A stretch of DNA of 64,000 bases from contig NC_091100.1 in the NCBI RefSeq assembly GCF_024713975.1, positions 25,433,501-25,497,500 on the forward strand, read 5' to 3'. This stretch comes from Paralichthys olivaceus. Lineage: Eukaryota > Chordata > Actinopteri > Pleuronectiformes > Paralichthyidae. The stretch's first letter is position 1. The number at the start of each line of letters is the position of its first letter. Under the pieces are notes generated by a model. That model saw nothing but the letters and a program-made list of their open reading frames with translations, was not told where the DNA came from and ran no database searches. Shown one piece after another: positions 29,301 through 46,309 of this stretch. Made by a program: the position numbers and the translations under genes.

Positions 29301-29630
29301 GAACCATATTGTTGTCAAAAACAAAAAAGATAATGGCTCCTCTTTTTCATCCTGATCCTGAAGTTTTGTGTCTGTCACGTGTTAGAAACATAATCAAAAC
29401 ACTTGTGAGTTCTTCGCACAATATTCTGCTATATTCTCACATGGGCTCAGTCCGATATTCCCTGGAGTTTTAACTAGGAGGCTGGTAGGAAAAACAATTG
29501 CAATTATGAGACAAGTCCTCCATGTATTACCTCATGGTCTCAGTAGCATCTAGAGAGCTGCTGTGGATCAACCTGACTGACTAACGTCTTTGATTGTTTG
29601 TCAGGATTCGGAGGAACCAAGAGAAGATAG
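26350..29630 (+). CDS. saraf: SARAF (TMEM66), store-operated calcium entry regulator
   Basis: ER membrane protein that promotes inactivation of store-operated (STIM/Orai) calcium entry. Exons 26350-26416, 27210-27388, 27917-28115, 28204-28488, 28667-28820, 28915-29006 and 29605-29630 join in frame to 333 aa, close to the roughly 339 aa of mammalian SARAF. A signal peptide ([19 protein letters not shown]) is followed by a Cys-containing lumenal domain ([49 protein letters not shown]). Next come a Gly/Ser-rich linker, one membrane segment ([20 protein letters not shown]) and a cytosolic tail rich in Pro, Gly, Tyr and Ser that ends GGTKRR. The start is the first ATG after the promoter and gives the expected signal peptide. 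Poly(A) signal at 29765-29770. Confidence 0.95.
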
Positions 29631-29954
29631 TAGCTGTGGAAGTGAAGAGATTCTCTACAGTGGATGGCACAGACACAATTTTAAAGTGGAGCGCTCTCTG
29701 TGATGTAGTGTAGATATTATTTTGGGAACTTATTTTGAGGAAATGATGTGATATTTTGGTAAGTAATAAATAATTGTTTGGATCCTGTTGTTTTTACTTT
29801 TCTTCCCACAGATTAAAAGCACTCACTATAGGTTTGCTGGCCTTTAACTTGTTATTATCTTGTGAGTGGAGCAGAGTAAAGAGCAGCTCTCTGTCTATGA
29901 TTCTCACTTTTGTCTCTAGTTTTATTTGGTGTTGTCTAACACCAACTTAAAATT

Positions 29955-30265
29955 CAGTGTGTAAGATTTAGGTGAAAGGGATCTATCGGCAGAAATTGAA
30001 TATAAAGTAATCCAAGTGATGTTTTCACTGTGAATCATCAGTGTGAGGATCTAAATTGTATGAATTGTTTTCTTTATCCTAAAATGAGCGCTTTATATTT
30101 AAATACTTTATATTAACATCACTATGGCGGTTGCCATGTTTTTTACAATACCTTTTTGAGTTTTTCTGAAAACTGCCACAGGTTCTCTCATGTTTGGAAG
30201 AGGAGGGTGAGTTGAGGGGTATTCATCTGCAACATGCAACTTCACCACTAGATGTCAGTAAATGA
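29955..30265 (+). mobile_element. MITE family A, truncated copy
   Basis: Begins CAGTGTGTAAGATTTAGGTG and includes GGTTCTCTCATGTTTGGAAG, as in the fuller copy at 31190-31535. The right terminal repeat is degraded. Confidence 0.65.
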
Positions 30266-31189
30266 AACACCCGGAACCTTAAACAGTGAGTGGCTTGTTG
30301 AGAGCTGCAACTTGTTCCACCAAATCTGGGATATATTGAACTTCGTTGTGCAGGCCAGAGATGCTCACTGGAGCAAGGTCCACATCTTCAAAAAAACATT
30401 TACCTACTTTGTTCAAAAACAACTTTTCATGTTGATCAGACATGTGCTCACCAACCAGCTAAATTGACTGTAGAGTTAGATAAACAGTCATATGGATAAA
30501 TAATTATTTAATAAAATAAAACGGTATATGCGTACATTTAAAATAATTATGCATTAAATAGAGAAAAGAAAGAGGAGGGTTCTTATTGCCTATTGAAAAT
30601 GTCACTACATTTGGACAATGAATTTGGTTTTATTACATTGTTGTGTCAAAGAGCTGGAGTTATAGAGCTAAAGATATATATTCTTTAAATCCCCCCCCCC
30701 CCCCCCCCCCCCCCCCCGCCATTGGGGTTACTTTTGCGTAAGTGGACGAAATTCAGTACACACCTTCGCCATGCCCAGACGCACAAAAATAAATCAGCCA
30801 TTAAAGTTAGTATCATCTTTTCCAAAGTTTGAAGGATGTGGGCGTGGCTAGGTGGCAAAGGTTGTGTGATGGCGTTTGTGGTTTGAAAGCTTTATCATCA
30901 TCGCAAGGTCATGAAACTTGGCACACACGTCCGCACTGACGACCTCGTACGTATGTAAAGGGTATTGTGCGTGGGTGGAGCTGCGTCAGGTTCCAAGTTG
31001 TGTCAGGTTCCGAGTTGCAAGTACTCGGGCCCGCTCAGTGCTGCTTGCAGCCCTAGTTTTTAATTTGGCATACTGTTTGCCATAAATGTACTGTAAATGT
31101 CATAATTCTCCTCTTTAAAATGTGAAGTAACATTTCAATATCAAATTTCACACAGATAATGGAATAATTGCATTAATATATAATCCTTA

Positions 31190-31535
31190 AAGGTGCAGTG
31201 TGTAAGATTTAGGTGAAAGGGATCTATCGGCAGAAATCCTCATGATATTTTCACTAGGTAGTCTAATCTAAATTGTATGAATTGTAGTTTTCTTTTTTTT
31301 AAGGGCCCTTTGTATTTAAATACTTTACATTTACATCGAGGGGACCCTCTCTATGGAGGCTGCCATGTTTTTTACATTAGTCCAGACTGGACAAACTAAA
31401 CACCTTTTGAGTTTTTATGACAACTGAAGCTACCACAGGTTCTTTTTCATGTTTGGAAGGAGAGGGTGAGGTGAGGGGTGTTCAGCTGCAACATGCAACT
31501 TTAGCACTAGATATCACTAAATTCTACACACTGTT
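31190..31535 (+). mobile_element. MITE family A, near-complete copy
   Basis: Left end TTAAAGGTGCAGTGTGTAAG; the right end CACTAAATTCTACACACTG is its imperfect inverse. About 345 bp, no ORF. A third partial copy lies at 52637-52797, where the right end reads TCTACACACTGTACCTTTAG and extends the inverted repeat. Confidence 0.75.
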
Positions 31536-31668
31536 CACTGAGTTAAAAAGTGACTGAATGGATACAGTGGTAAAATAAGTGAATGAGTCAAAGATCGTGC
31601 TTGTTTTCAGTGGTCCAGGTTCTGCAGCTGCACGTCACTGGGAGAACTACTTCCACAGGAATAAGGGC

Positions 31669-31719
31669 GGGGCGAGTTTGAAGGAAGCCAATCTCAACCC
31701 TCCGTTTTCTACCATGTGA
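31669..31719 (+). promoter_or_regulatory. tmem187: TMEM187 promoter elements and a start-stop ATG
   Basis: A GC box (GGGCGGGGC) near 31668-31676 and a CCAAT box (GCCAATC) near 31687 lie just upstream. An ATG directly followed by TGA at 31714-31719 would be a minimal upstream ORF if transcription starts before it. The transcription start is not known. Confidence 0.4.
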
Positions 31720-31814
31720 CTCTAACCCCGGAATCACAACAACAGCTCCCACTTGTTGACAGTCGGCGGCAGAGAGCGGAGCGCGGCCCTGTCCTCTGCC
31801 TCTGGACTGTCACG

Positions 31815-32591
31815 ATGTCGGCTCTGCTCCACGTGTCGCTGCCCTTCCTCTTCTGCGTGCTGGTGGCCAACACCGGCCTGTTCGACGGGGTGGCGGTGGA
31901 CTTGTCTTACGATCATTACGCGGAGAGACGGGTGGAGTCTCTGCCGCCATTCCTGGCGATGCCGTGTAACTGTGTGGTGAACGTGTTGTACATCTGCATG
32001 GGTCTGTACTGGCTGAGGAGCAGAGAGGGGGAGGGGGAGCAGAGCCGCTACCTGAGACAAGTGTTCGCCCTCATGGCCATCCTGTACGCGCCTGTGCAGT
32101 GGACGCGCTTGGCGGTGCTGCGGCGCGCCCCCGCCGTGCTAGACCAGTGGTTCACGCTCCCGATCTTCGCGTGGGTTCCGGTGTGGATCGGCTTCATCGA
32201 GCGCGGCCCGGACAAGTGGCGCGCGTCTCACGCGGCCGCGCTAGAAGCGTGCTCGCTCCTCAGCTACGGCCTGACGCTGGTGCACGAGCTCGGCTTCGAG
32301 GTGGCGCTGGGCTGTCACGTGGCGCTCGCCGTGTTCATGGGAATGCGCGTGCAGCGGACGCACGGGGATCGTCGCACGGGCGCCTACCTGCAGCTGGCTG
32401 TGCTGTCGTGCGCGGGCTTCGTGCTGCTGAAGCTGCTGGATCACTGGCTCGCTCGGTACCGACTGTTCCAGCGCTTCACCGGACACTTCTGGTCCAAAGT
32501 GTGCGACGTGCTGCAGTTTCACTTCAGCTTCTGTTTCCTGAGCACACTGACGCACAGGGCGCAGGAGAGGAGCGCGGCGCGGAACCGCTGA
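31815..32591 (+). CDS. tmem187: TMEM187 multipass membrane protein
   Basis: A single uninterrupted coding exon of 258 codons plus stop. The family (TMEM187/ITBA1) is a vertebrate multipass membrane protein of unknown biochemical role. Recognisable conserved blocks: DHYAERRVESLPPFLAMP, YAPVQWTRL, VLDQWFTLPIFAW, GFEVALGCHV, FVLLKLLDHWLARYRLFQ and TGHFWSKVCDVLQFHFSF. Hydrophobic segments fall at roughly residues 4-24, 50-66, 80-97, 112-128, 145-160, 167-185, 200-217 and 235-250. I chose ATG 31815 because it begins MSALLHVSLPFLF at the first membrane segment; the frame is open upstream but has no in-frame ATG there. The exon is much more GC-rich than its surroundings. Poly(A) signal at 33190-33195. 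Confidence 0.92.
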   Translation: MSALLHVSLPFLFCVLVANTGLFDGVAVDLSYDHYAERRVESLPPFLAMPCNCVVNVLYICMGLYWLRSREGEGEQSRYLRQVFALMAILYAPVQWTRLAVLRRAPAVLDQWFTLPIFAWVPVWIGFIERGPDKWRASHAAALEACSLLSYGLTLVHELGFEVALGCHVALAVFMGMRVQRTHGDRRTGAYLQLAVLSCAGFVLLKLLDHWLARYRLFQRFTGHFWSKVCDVLQFHFSFCFLSTLTHRAQERSAARNR

Positions 32592-32689
32592 CGTTACTCA
32601 TCCTAAAAGCATCATTCACCCGTCATTTCACTTTGCTGTCTGTCTGGGCCCCCAGCAACCGTTTCTATCTCTCTGTTAGGGAACAATCA

Positions 32690-32960
32690 AGCATCTTTCT
32701 ATCTCTCTATTCTTGATCAATCAAGTATCTCTCTATCTATCCTTCTATTCTTGATCAATCAAGTATCTCTCTATCTTTCTATCTCTCTATTCTTGATCAA
32801 TCAAGTATCTATCTATCTCTCTGTTCCGGATCAATCAAGTATCTATCTCTCTATTCTTTATCAATAAAGTATATATCTATCTCTCTGTTCAGGGTCGATC
32901 AAGTATCTATCCATCTATCTCTCTGTTCAGGATCTATCTCTCTATTCGAGATCACCCAAG
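32690..32960. repeat. Minisatellite in the TMEM187 3' UTR or flank
   Basis: Repeated units of roughly 35-50 bases built from CTATCTCTCTATTC and TTGATCAATCAAGTATCT, six or so imperfect copies. Confidence 0.85.
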
Positions 32961-34688
32961 TAACTATCTAGAAGCACTGGACTTAATACGCACAAACATC
33001 CTCACACTTGTACATATTCCATATGACAAATGTCACAATCAAATCATATTGTGAACAATTTATTATTAAGATCAATGATGATTGTTACTTTTATTATTGC
33101 TGCTAATGATTACATTTTATTGAATCTTCCCTGTTCCTTTATGATTATTATGTAAACTCCGCACTACAGTGTGATAAAGATTTGAAAAGAATAAATCAAA
33201 TGAAAAAAAAGAAAACATCCTCCAGCAGACACTTTTCATTCATTGGGAGACCACTTCTAAAGTTCCACTGGAAAATGGCTGCAGGACAAACCAGAATCTC
33301 TGAAACTATAATCTTAGAGGATTTATTTATTGTTGAAATGTTAAAAATCATATAATCAGTCAATTCATGATCAAAATCATGACTAGTTGGAGTGATGTAG
33401 CACGTATAAAAGGGTCTGCTTTGAGTACTGGGTTAGCAGCAGCAGTTTACGGTTAATAACTTAGCTCAGAGTATTGAGGGGATTTCTTTCTCTAATATGC
33501 ATTTAGGTGTTTAGCTAAATGTGCAAAAATAACTAAAATGTTTGTTGCAGATGCTGCCATAGCTTAAGTGTAATTAACTGTTCAATACCTCACCGGCCAT
33601 TGTGTGGTTGTCAGTCAGTGGTATACAGCACAATATAAGCTGTGTGATGTCATTTCTGTAGCCAACAAAGTCTCTGAATGTATTCATAGCTTTGGCTGAC
33701 AGTTCGTTACCATCTCTCTGTCTAATTAACTTTGTTTAGTCATCGCTGGAGGAGAGGGGCAGGGAGGAACTTGTTTATACATACTTGTATACATATATTT
33801 TATTAATAAATTTGAGATGATTCTTGGAACTGAGCTTTGACTTTGACAATTACTTGCACGTCTACTTGAGTTTGGAGATTGTGATCACCAGGGAGTCAGC
33901 CAAGAGTGAGTCAGGACGCTGGTCCACTGGCTCTGGTACTCGTGTCCATGGCACTTGTTACTCAGCTTTGTAGGTTTGTGGGCAATAGTAAATAGGTGTG
34001 CATGTTTACATGGACTGCAAGGGTGGTGTAATGATAAATGGTGCTTGATCAAGTTTGGTGAGCCACCTGAGCCAAAGAATACCAGGGGTGAAAGCCAGGG
34101 CCAGTCCAGCCATGTTCACAGATGAAGAATATGGGGACTGAGAAAAGGACAGCCTCCTGTGTTTACATGCTAATGGCTGCCACTTCATTGGTTTAAAACA
34201 GTCACGTATGATTATTACTGTCTGTATATTTGTTTTATGTAGATTGATGCCTCTACATTCACTCTTTGTTCAGTGTGGTCACGATGCGTCTCTGAACAGC
34301 CCCGGAGGTGTTATGTTTAATCAGATCACAATCTGTACTGTCACGTGGTCTATTTCTGTCTGTTTTCAATCCAATCACCTTACATGCATTTTAATGCAGG
34401 TGTAGAGGGGGGCTTGTTGAATACATCAGGCTTATGGGTACAGAGGAGCTCTATGGTCTCAACAGGGTCCCGGTGTGAAGACTTCATGACTTTTGGTAAA
34501 ATGAACATTTCATGTGGCAAATCATTCACAAAATGTAACCAGAACATATTTTTCTTAACTTTTAGTTTTAAACAGTGGAAAAAAAAGAAATAGGGACTTG
34601 GACTATGATATATCATAAGGATAACATGCAAGTGTTTATGAAATGTCATTGTTGGGTTCTCCTCTTGAAATATACAACCCCCTCAGCC
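32961..34688. other. Spacer between TMEM187 and the convergent GPCR gene
   Basis: AT-rich sequence with the TMEM187 poly(A) signal (33190). No exon, RNA gene or clear element recognised. Confidence 0.5.
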
Positions 34689-37600
34689 CTACAGCTCATG
34701 TTTAGTGATAGCAGTGAGCACGGGCTCTGACGGGGCTTTCCTGTTGGTCCAGAACAGGGCCAGGCCCGCCTCCCTGAAGTCCTGGTGGGAGCAGTAGATC
34801 AGAGGGTTCAGACTGCAGTCCAGGTATGACATCACCGATGACATTGTCCTTAACCAATCGGGTGCAGGCGACAGGTCCAGTCTTCCCAACAGGATCAGCT
34901 GATTGGTCAATGGAGAAAGAGAAAAACAGTGAGTGGAGGAGTGTTCAGTCTGTGGCTTTACCACATGTGCACCTGCAGATACAGCAGCTCCTGTGATGTT
35001 TCACCATGAGTGTAATCGTCACCTCAGACACAACAAAGGGAGTGTAGCAGAGCACGTAGGAGGCCACCAGCAGAGGAGTGACTGCAGACAGGTCTGCTTC
35101 ATCGTCACTGAGAGACAGAGGAGACAAGATGGCTTTACTCACACACACACACACACACACACAAACAGAGCTTGCCAATTATAGCATAACATTATAAAGT
35201 GTCTATCACATAACATATCCCAGTTATTACCAAACAGGCATACAGGGTGAAAATCCACCAAGCCACAATGACTTTTAATTGTTTAAAAGTCATAAAGCTC
35301 TGTCTAAACTCTCAAATTGACAACAAAGACAATGTAAACAATCCCCAAAAGACTATAAATGACCAAAAAGGGCTTAAAGGACCCACAAAACTATTAAAAG
35401 GAATCTGAACATAACCACAAACCATAAAAACATGAGAAAGGAGAAAACAACCTCAAAAAGGCTCAAAACAACCATAAACAATGAATATTGGCACAAAAAA
35501 GTGTTGACAAAAAACTGTTAAAAGACAAACCAAATGCATATTTAATCCAAAGAAACACAAACTGACCAAGTATAGACACAAAACAATCACGTAGAGACTC
35601 AAAACAACCACAAAACTTCCAAAAAGAGATGCTAAACAACCACAAAGAGACATTATCACCACATTTATGGTACATACATCAGGTTAATATAAACAGGACT
35701 TATCCTTTAACATCTGTCCACTTCATGTTGCAAGGCTTTAACAACTCAATTACAGTTCTTGACTAAAATGTCTTCTGAGCAGTTTCTAGCTTGATCACTG
35801 GAAACAATCTTTAGTCAGGTGGTTCACCTGTTGCAGCTGGAGCCACAGCCTGTGGCACTCAGCAGGGAGCAGAACATGATGAGGAGGAAGGGGAGGAAGA
35901 TACAGACGGAGAAAGCACAGAGAATGTAGACCAACATGTCTGAGTAGCTGCTCTCCCAGAAAACGGCACACAGCATCTCTGCACTGTCATACCTGGAGGA
36001 GAAAGAAGACATGATGGAGATGAACAGAGCAGAGAGTAGGAGGTGTTATTAGACAAGGTGGTATAAGACAGAGTGGTATCTGACATTAAAGTCACACATG
36101 AGTAAACCTTCAACTAACTGATATCCTCAATTCCCTGAATAAAGGTTATAAGATCTAATGTCAGTTTGACCTCACACTGGCACTGGTGTCACCATGATCA
36201 GTGCAGAGCAACAGGGTTTCTCATAGCAGAGGGTTTGCAAATGGAGATGTGATAAAGGCAGTCAATCAATCAGTCAATCAATTAATCATATTGTGTTTGT
36301 ATAGCCCATATTCACAAATCATAATTTGTGTCATATAGGGTTTCCCAAGGTGCAACTTCCTCTGCCATGAACCCCTCAGAAAGAGTAAGGAAAAAACATA
36401 TATATATACATATAGACATAGATGAAGGTAGCAGCAATGACAATTTTAATGATTGAGGTGATGTTGGCATATGTAGCTTGGTATACAATATAGCTAAGCA
36501 ATCTAGTTTTAATCATAATCGACTATTATCCACTATTACTATTATGTAATCATTCCTCTGCCCTCTACTATCGAGGGAGGATGATCCAGAATGCCACAAT
36601 TAGCCACTGGAAATGCTAACACCACTTTCTCACAGGATGTTATACTCTCGCCCAAGGGATATGTGATGACATCAGCAAATATTTAGGCTAAAAACATGGT
36701 GGAAACGATGTCATTTTGAGTTGAGTTTGAATGTTGGGGCCTGCGGACACTTGGATGACACCACACGAGCAGTATTGAGCATTTTCAGGGTTTTCTTTAT
36801 GTTTAAAGTTGTAGTCCTCACTTACTTCAATTGTACTGTAAACGCTAAAGCAAAGTCTTTTACTTTAACCTTGTAGAATTTCATCTTCTGCTGTCACTTC
36901 AGACACCATCTCCACCACAAACCACTTTTTCATCTCATATCAATAACATACTTTATTCATGATCCTGACAATGTGTTTTGGGTGCTATGAGAAAAACAGC
37001 AAACGACAAACCTGATCCAGGCGTAGATGACAGGGACGCTTCCAAACACCAGTCCCGTCACCCAAGAGGCTGAGCACGCTGCCACCATGACAACAAAGAG
37101 AACACTTCCTGTGGAGGCCCTGCCGATCAGCCGCTGCACACAGAGGATAGCTGTAGATGAGAATAGAAAACCTCACACGGACTGCATCAGAGCAAACAAC
37201 AACTGTTATAGCTGCTCTACTACACTGCTACATCAAGCATAAATTAGAACAACCTGAACTTAATCAACATTTCAATTGTCTGCTGCTTTTTGCTCCTGCA
37301 ACATCTTGGCTCACCTCTATCTACATTAACAGATATGTTTTACATCTGAATTAAAAAATCTAAACAGTCCCTTTGAATGGAGAGCATGATCCAGTGGTCT
37401 CTATGAGTGTGTGCGTAGAGCGATGTGGTACCTATGCTCCCTATGGAGGAGGTGATGAAGGCAAACTTCAGCAGACTGACGACCTCGCACCATGGTGACC
37501 TCTGACCTCCTGTCAGCAGGGCCAGCAGGGAGCCGGAGATGATGAGAAGGGAGCAGCCTTCACAACACAGGGACTCATTATCAGAAATGTCAACTTCCTG

Positions 37601-38897
37601 AAAATCCTTGTGATCAATCTGCTACAATACTAGAATCAGTTGGAGTAACGAGGTACAGTGAGATACACCAAGGAAGAAAGTGACAACATATATTCCTGTA
37701 CCACACGTGTGTTGGTGTCAGTGTGAGTTGTACCTAAATCTGACAAAGTGAGGCTGATGAAAGGAAGCCAATAACGGCAGCAGAACTGACCCTTGCACTG
37801 AAAGTGAAAGAGTTAGAATGAATGAGTTCACACTAAAATGAGTGATCACCCAAAACCAAAACCTCCAGGTTGTCTTTTAACTAACATTAATAAACAGCCT
37901 TACCATGACTTTAACAAGCAGAACAAGACAGTTTCCCACAATTCCCATGACCATCTCCAGTCCCAACATGGCCACCAGCAGCCACTTCTCTTCCTCTGGC
38001 CACAGATATTCCATGAACACGGTCCCATTCAACCATTCAGCCACTGAGAGACACAACAAAGCAGAGTTTATGATCAAGGAACTCTGTGTAAACCTGGGAG
38101 CTGGTAACTTTGGCTGAGGGTTTAACAAGATGGTCCTTATGGTCTGTGATGCCAGGAATAGAAATAGGGAACTGTTTTCACACATTGATGATAATAAGTA
38201 AACAATGCATTTTAAATATAATGATTAATGGCGACTTTTAGGAGGTGTAAAGTTACTCTTCTAGTTATAATACCTTGACTTAATCTTTAAATATTTTGGG
38301 ATGTTAATTAAAAATGCCAGGCGTCTTTACTCTTGTTTCATTTTATTGAGTCATCGATTTCACAGTTGCATGTCATTTAATGTCTTCTGTTCTCATAATG
38401 TCCCACAGAACAAGAGTAAAATTAAAAAAGAATTAGATCTAAGTACTCAAAACAATATAACTGACAAAACAAATAAATGAAACACATTTGGAAATGGAAA
38501 GTGTGAAAAAAAATGAATCACTACATCTATCTATACAATTTAAAATACTGTTAAACAGTGGAAGAATAAAAAGCAAACCCACAACGGCACAGTAATGGAT
38601 GGTGTGACACAAGAACAGAGCTGTGTTTTAGCTGACATTGGTGCAGTATATGATGTCACTATGATATCTCACCTTTGTCTTTGTCTTACAGTGTAAAGAC
38701 TCACGGCAGTTTATTTTTGCATTGAAAGACAATGTCACAACAACATGTCAAAGTCAATCCAAAAAGATTTGATAAAATGTTTGTCTGAAAGAGCGACACT
38801 TACTTTTATAGTGAGCTGATAGTCCACAGCCTCCAACTGAGTAAAGGTGCCAGGTGTTTGTAGTGGAGAGCTCAGAGGGGAGTATCATCGAATCCAT
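34689..38897 (-). CDS. Class A GPCR, orphan or unrecognised, 8 exons
   Basis: Minus-strand exons in transcription order: 38897-38804, 38043-37904, 37797-37734, 37557-37432, 37150-37012, 35992-35828, 35107-35023, 34898-34689; all junctions are in phase, total 1023 bp and 340 aa. Seven-helix hallmarks: GNCLVLL in TM1, LSLTLSDLG-like LTLSDLG in TM2, Cys in SPWCEVV at the top of TM3 with a partner Cys in EMLCAVFW (ECL2), Trp in CSASWVTG (TM4), Pro in IFLPFLLIM (TM5), CYTPF in TM6 and NPLIYC in TM7. There is an N-glycosylation site (LNGT) near the N-terminus. The D/E-R-Y position reads Gln-Arg-Leu (ILCVQRLIGR). The third intracellular loop is very short. TM7 lacks the opsin lysine. I do not recognise the subfamily, and the ligand is unknown. 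ATG 38897 is preferred because it splices in frame to the TM1 exon; an alternative start is the Met at the exon 1/2 junction. Confidence 0.85.
35330..35660. repeat. Degenerate ACCACAAA-rich tandem repeat in a GPCR intron
   Basis: Imperfect repeats built on GACTCAAAACAACCACAAA and close variants, A/C-rich, without an open frame of interest. Confidence 0.55.
36270..36400. repeat. Teleost interspersed repeat fragment (GPCR intron 5)
   Basis: Has TTGTATAGCCCATATTCACA, CAAATCATAATTTGTGTCAT and AGAGTAAGGAAAAA. The same element occurs at about 46965-47070 and 58400-58510 inside the TESK duplication. Confidence 0.65.
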
Positions 38898-39662
38898 TTC
38901 CAATTAAAAAACACATGCTCCATTACCTTAACTTCAATGGCCTGATGCACACTGTGTGTGTGACTGTATTTTAGCTTCTACTATTCTACCACTTCCACCA
39001 TATATAGCCATGAAGTGATGACTGAACTACAACACTGAGGAAAGATGCCCCTCTAACGAATCAAATTCGAATAAATTATAAGCCCTAAAATTGTAGCTGA
39101 AGCATGGAGTTATTTCTCTTCATCAGCTTTGTCGGCTCTATTTTAACAAAGTTACACCATTTAACTGGGCAGCTTTACAATGACAACCTGGTCAAATGTT
39201 TCTCTATAAATGTACAATTAATACATCTCTAGTTAAACAAATACCTACATTCATTGGAGAAGTGACTATTATGAAGGATAATTGCTTAAATTGATACTTT
39301 AGAAATATCTTAGGAGATGTTACTCTGTCACCTGTTTTGTGAGAGTGATCTTATTATTTGGAAAACTATAAATAGAGAGAATAACTTTAAACCAAGTCCT
39401 GAGCAAGTTTTCAAGAACTGTGATCAGTGACAGACGTGTTAATAATAAGATGGCTCTGAAAACAAAGAGATTTTGTTCAGTACAATGCGGACACAAATTT
39501 AAAGTGTTAAAATGTTTTTTTATAATTAAGGTCGTTTTGTTGTTGTTTTGATGTGGTGGCTGTAGCTCTGATCCAAACCTTAATCATATTATCTGGTTTT
39601 ATTTTTTGTTTGTCCATTAGGATGCAATACACACACGTATTGTTTTGTTAATTAAAAGGAAA

Positions 39663-39728
<66 letters not shown>

Positions 39729-39940
39729 AACACACACACACACCTGATATATAAGGAGTTTATATATATATGAATATAATATGTGTAATTGTATGTATGT
39801 GTACAGAATACTGTGTATATTATTAGTATTGTTTGTTGATACAATTTGGGGAAAAATAAAATAAAAAAACAGGCAAACATAAGAAGTGTCGTGAAGCCGA
39901 CCGTCCACTGACGTAACACGGTTTGTCACTTCCTGTTCAC
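38898..39940. other. Spacer between the GPCR and NDUFS8 promoters
   Basis: AT-rich, with a CA microsatellite of about 80 bases (39665-39743, one interruption). The two genes are divergent, about 1.1 kb apart. No other gene seen. Confidence 0.5.
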
Positions 39941-40002
39941 GCACGGTCCGTCCCTCAAATCGTCCGCTGTTCTGGTTCAGAAGGCCAAATAGCGACATTT
40001 CG
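39940..40002 (+). other. ndufs8: Probable NDUFS8 5' noncoding exon
   Basis: GC-richer sequence ending at a strong donor (CGACATTTCG followed by GTGAGTTT at 40003). The acceptor TTTCAG at about 40751-40756, just upstream of the ATG exon, would pair with it. This is inferred from splice signals only; the 5' end is unknown. Confidence 0.45.
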
Positions 40003-40770
40003 GTGAGTTTCAACCCGTTTAAATGATTCCAACCACATTTGTTACACGCGTTCTTCACATCGCACATCAATTCCTCAGCGTTCGTGTCTGACCTCGTAGT
40101 GTTCGCAGTTACCCATAATTCACCTCACGCGACCTTTATGTAAAAGTCCTTGACAGTGTGTGAACTAACCCGGCTACCAGTCAGTGCTAGCTTAGCTTAG
40201 CAGCACCCCCTGACACTTCACCCAGTCAACACAAAGTCGACAGTTGTGTGGCACGTGTGCGGTGATGTCCAGCGGTTACAGGGGCTCAGTGTGTTTGTGT
40301 GTCGTAGCACGTTGTTGTGTAGCTGCACAATGTCCTTCAGCTGCAGCAGCGCTGGGTGTCTGTTACCTCAGGGTTAGCTCAGGTAGAGAGTCACGTTCGA
40401 GCAGCTCACAAACAGTAAAGTTCTCAAACACTAGTGTTTCTCTTTCACGGTGTTTATCAGTGACTGTGTGGACTGACAAAGAGAAGCTACACGCATCATC
40501 AAGAATGACGGGGGGCTGTTATTACATGTGTACACACACATGTACACAGGGTGGAGGAACGAGAAATCAAAGTTGACACGTTGCTTTGTTAGTATTGTGC
40601 ATTTGTCAGATTGTTCAGATGATGTAGGACAACAGGGAGTTGTGAGGATTTATTTCATTTGATATGCATGGATCATTTCTTCAAATAATAAATATAAACG
40701 CTTAGAAAGCGTCGGTGCTGTCACTCAATGGCTCCTCTTTCATGTGTCTGGTTTCAGCTGCAAAGACGTC

Positions 40771-45417
<4,647 letters not shown>

Positions 45418-46309
45418 TCACCAGAGTTACCGCACACAGTGTACAGATGCCACATAACCTCTCTGACACACGCACACACTGTACGTCCATACTGTACATA
45501 TTGTAAGAAGCCAGACTCAGCTGTAGTGGATGTGCTTCAGGGTTGGATTTGTGTTTCATGATGGATCCTTTGTTTTCAACTTCACATTCTGACATGATTA
45601 TCATACTTTGACATGTTTTTGATTTTTTTCCATGGCATCGCATATTTATTATGGAATGACAGGTATCCCCTGGTCAGTGCGACAGCATGGACCAGTGTTT
45701 GTCTTTATTGTCCCACTGGCCTCACAGACGTAAACACTGAGACATTCTGTGACACTGAAAGCAGACTTCATCCTGGTTTGATTCTTATGTCCAACATAAG
45801 TGTACATGGATTATTGTTATTATCTCGGGTGTCAGTGATTAGTTTTATGGTCTTCATACTGTATCCACCCTGACTCAAATAAAATTCTGGGAGAAACAAT
45901 TAATGATTTTCCTTTTTTTTCTCCGAAGCTCACTTGAACACTTGAATGTGATCAGTGTGATAAGATTAAAGAAATCACAGATGTGTGCTTTGTTGACAAA
46001 GGTTATGGTGGATGAATGAGTCAAGAATAAGATTTTCACCCAGGAGACAGGTTTCAGTTCATTTGTTATTCAGCAAATAGAATAGTTTGCAAATGCTATT
46101 GTATTAAATCGGCTACAGTAATGACAAGTGAACATTATCAGGATTATTTTATTTTGGAGAGTTTCTCTTTAATTTTGAACTTCACCTTGTGAGATTGGCT
46201 CATATTGCCAGAGATGGATTGGATTCACTAATATTCCATCTTTCCAGCCTCAATTTGTAGAATCAGTTGGTTGTAATCTTATTTGAAAGCAATTTGTTGA
46301 AGATTGTAT

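Larger units (their letters stand above)
29631..31620. other. Repeat-rich spacer between SARAF and TMEM187
   Basis: After the SARAF 3' UTR this holds two copies of one MITE family (29955-30265, truncated, and 31190-31535), a 27-base C run (30691-30717), and an interspersed repeat (about 30720-31065) ending with ACTCGGGCCCGCTCAGTGCT. No gene seen. Confidence 0.7.

Noticed and set aside
32099-32716. 205-codon ORF overlapping TMEM187 in another frame
   Set aside because: GC-rich coding DNA suppresses stops in alternate frames. The sequence is Arg/Ala-rich with no family features.
34689-34898. The GPCR as a non-visual opsin, suggested by its multi-exon structure
   Set aside because: The retinal-binding lysine position in TM7 (six before the Asn of NPLIY) is Tyr.
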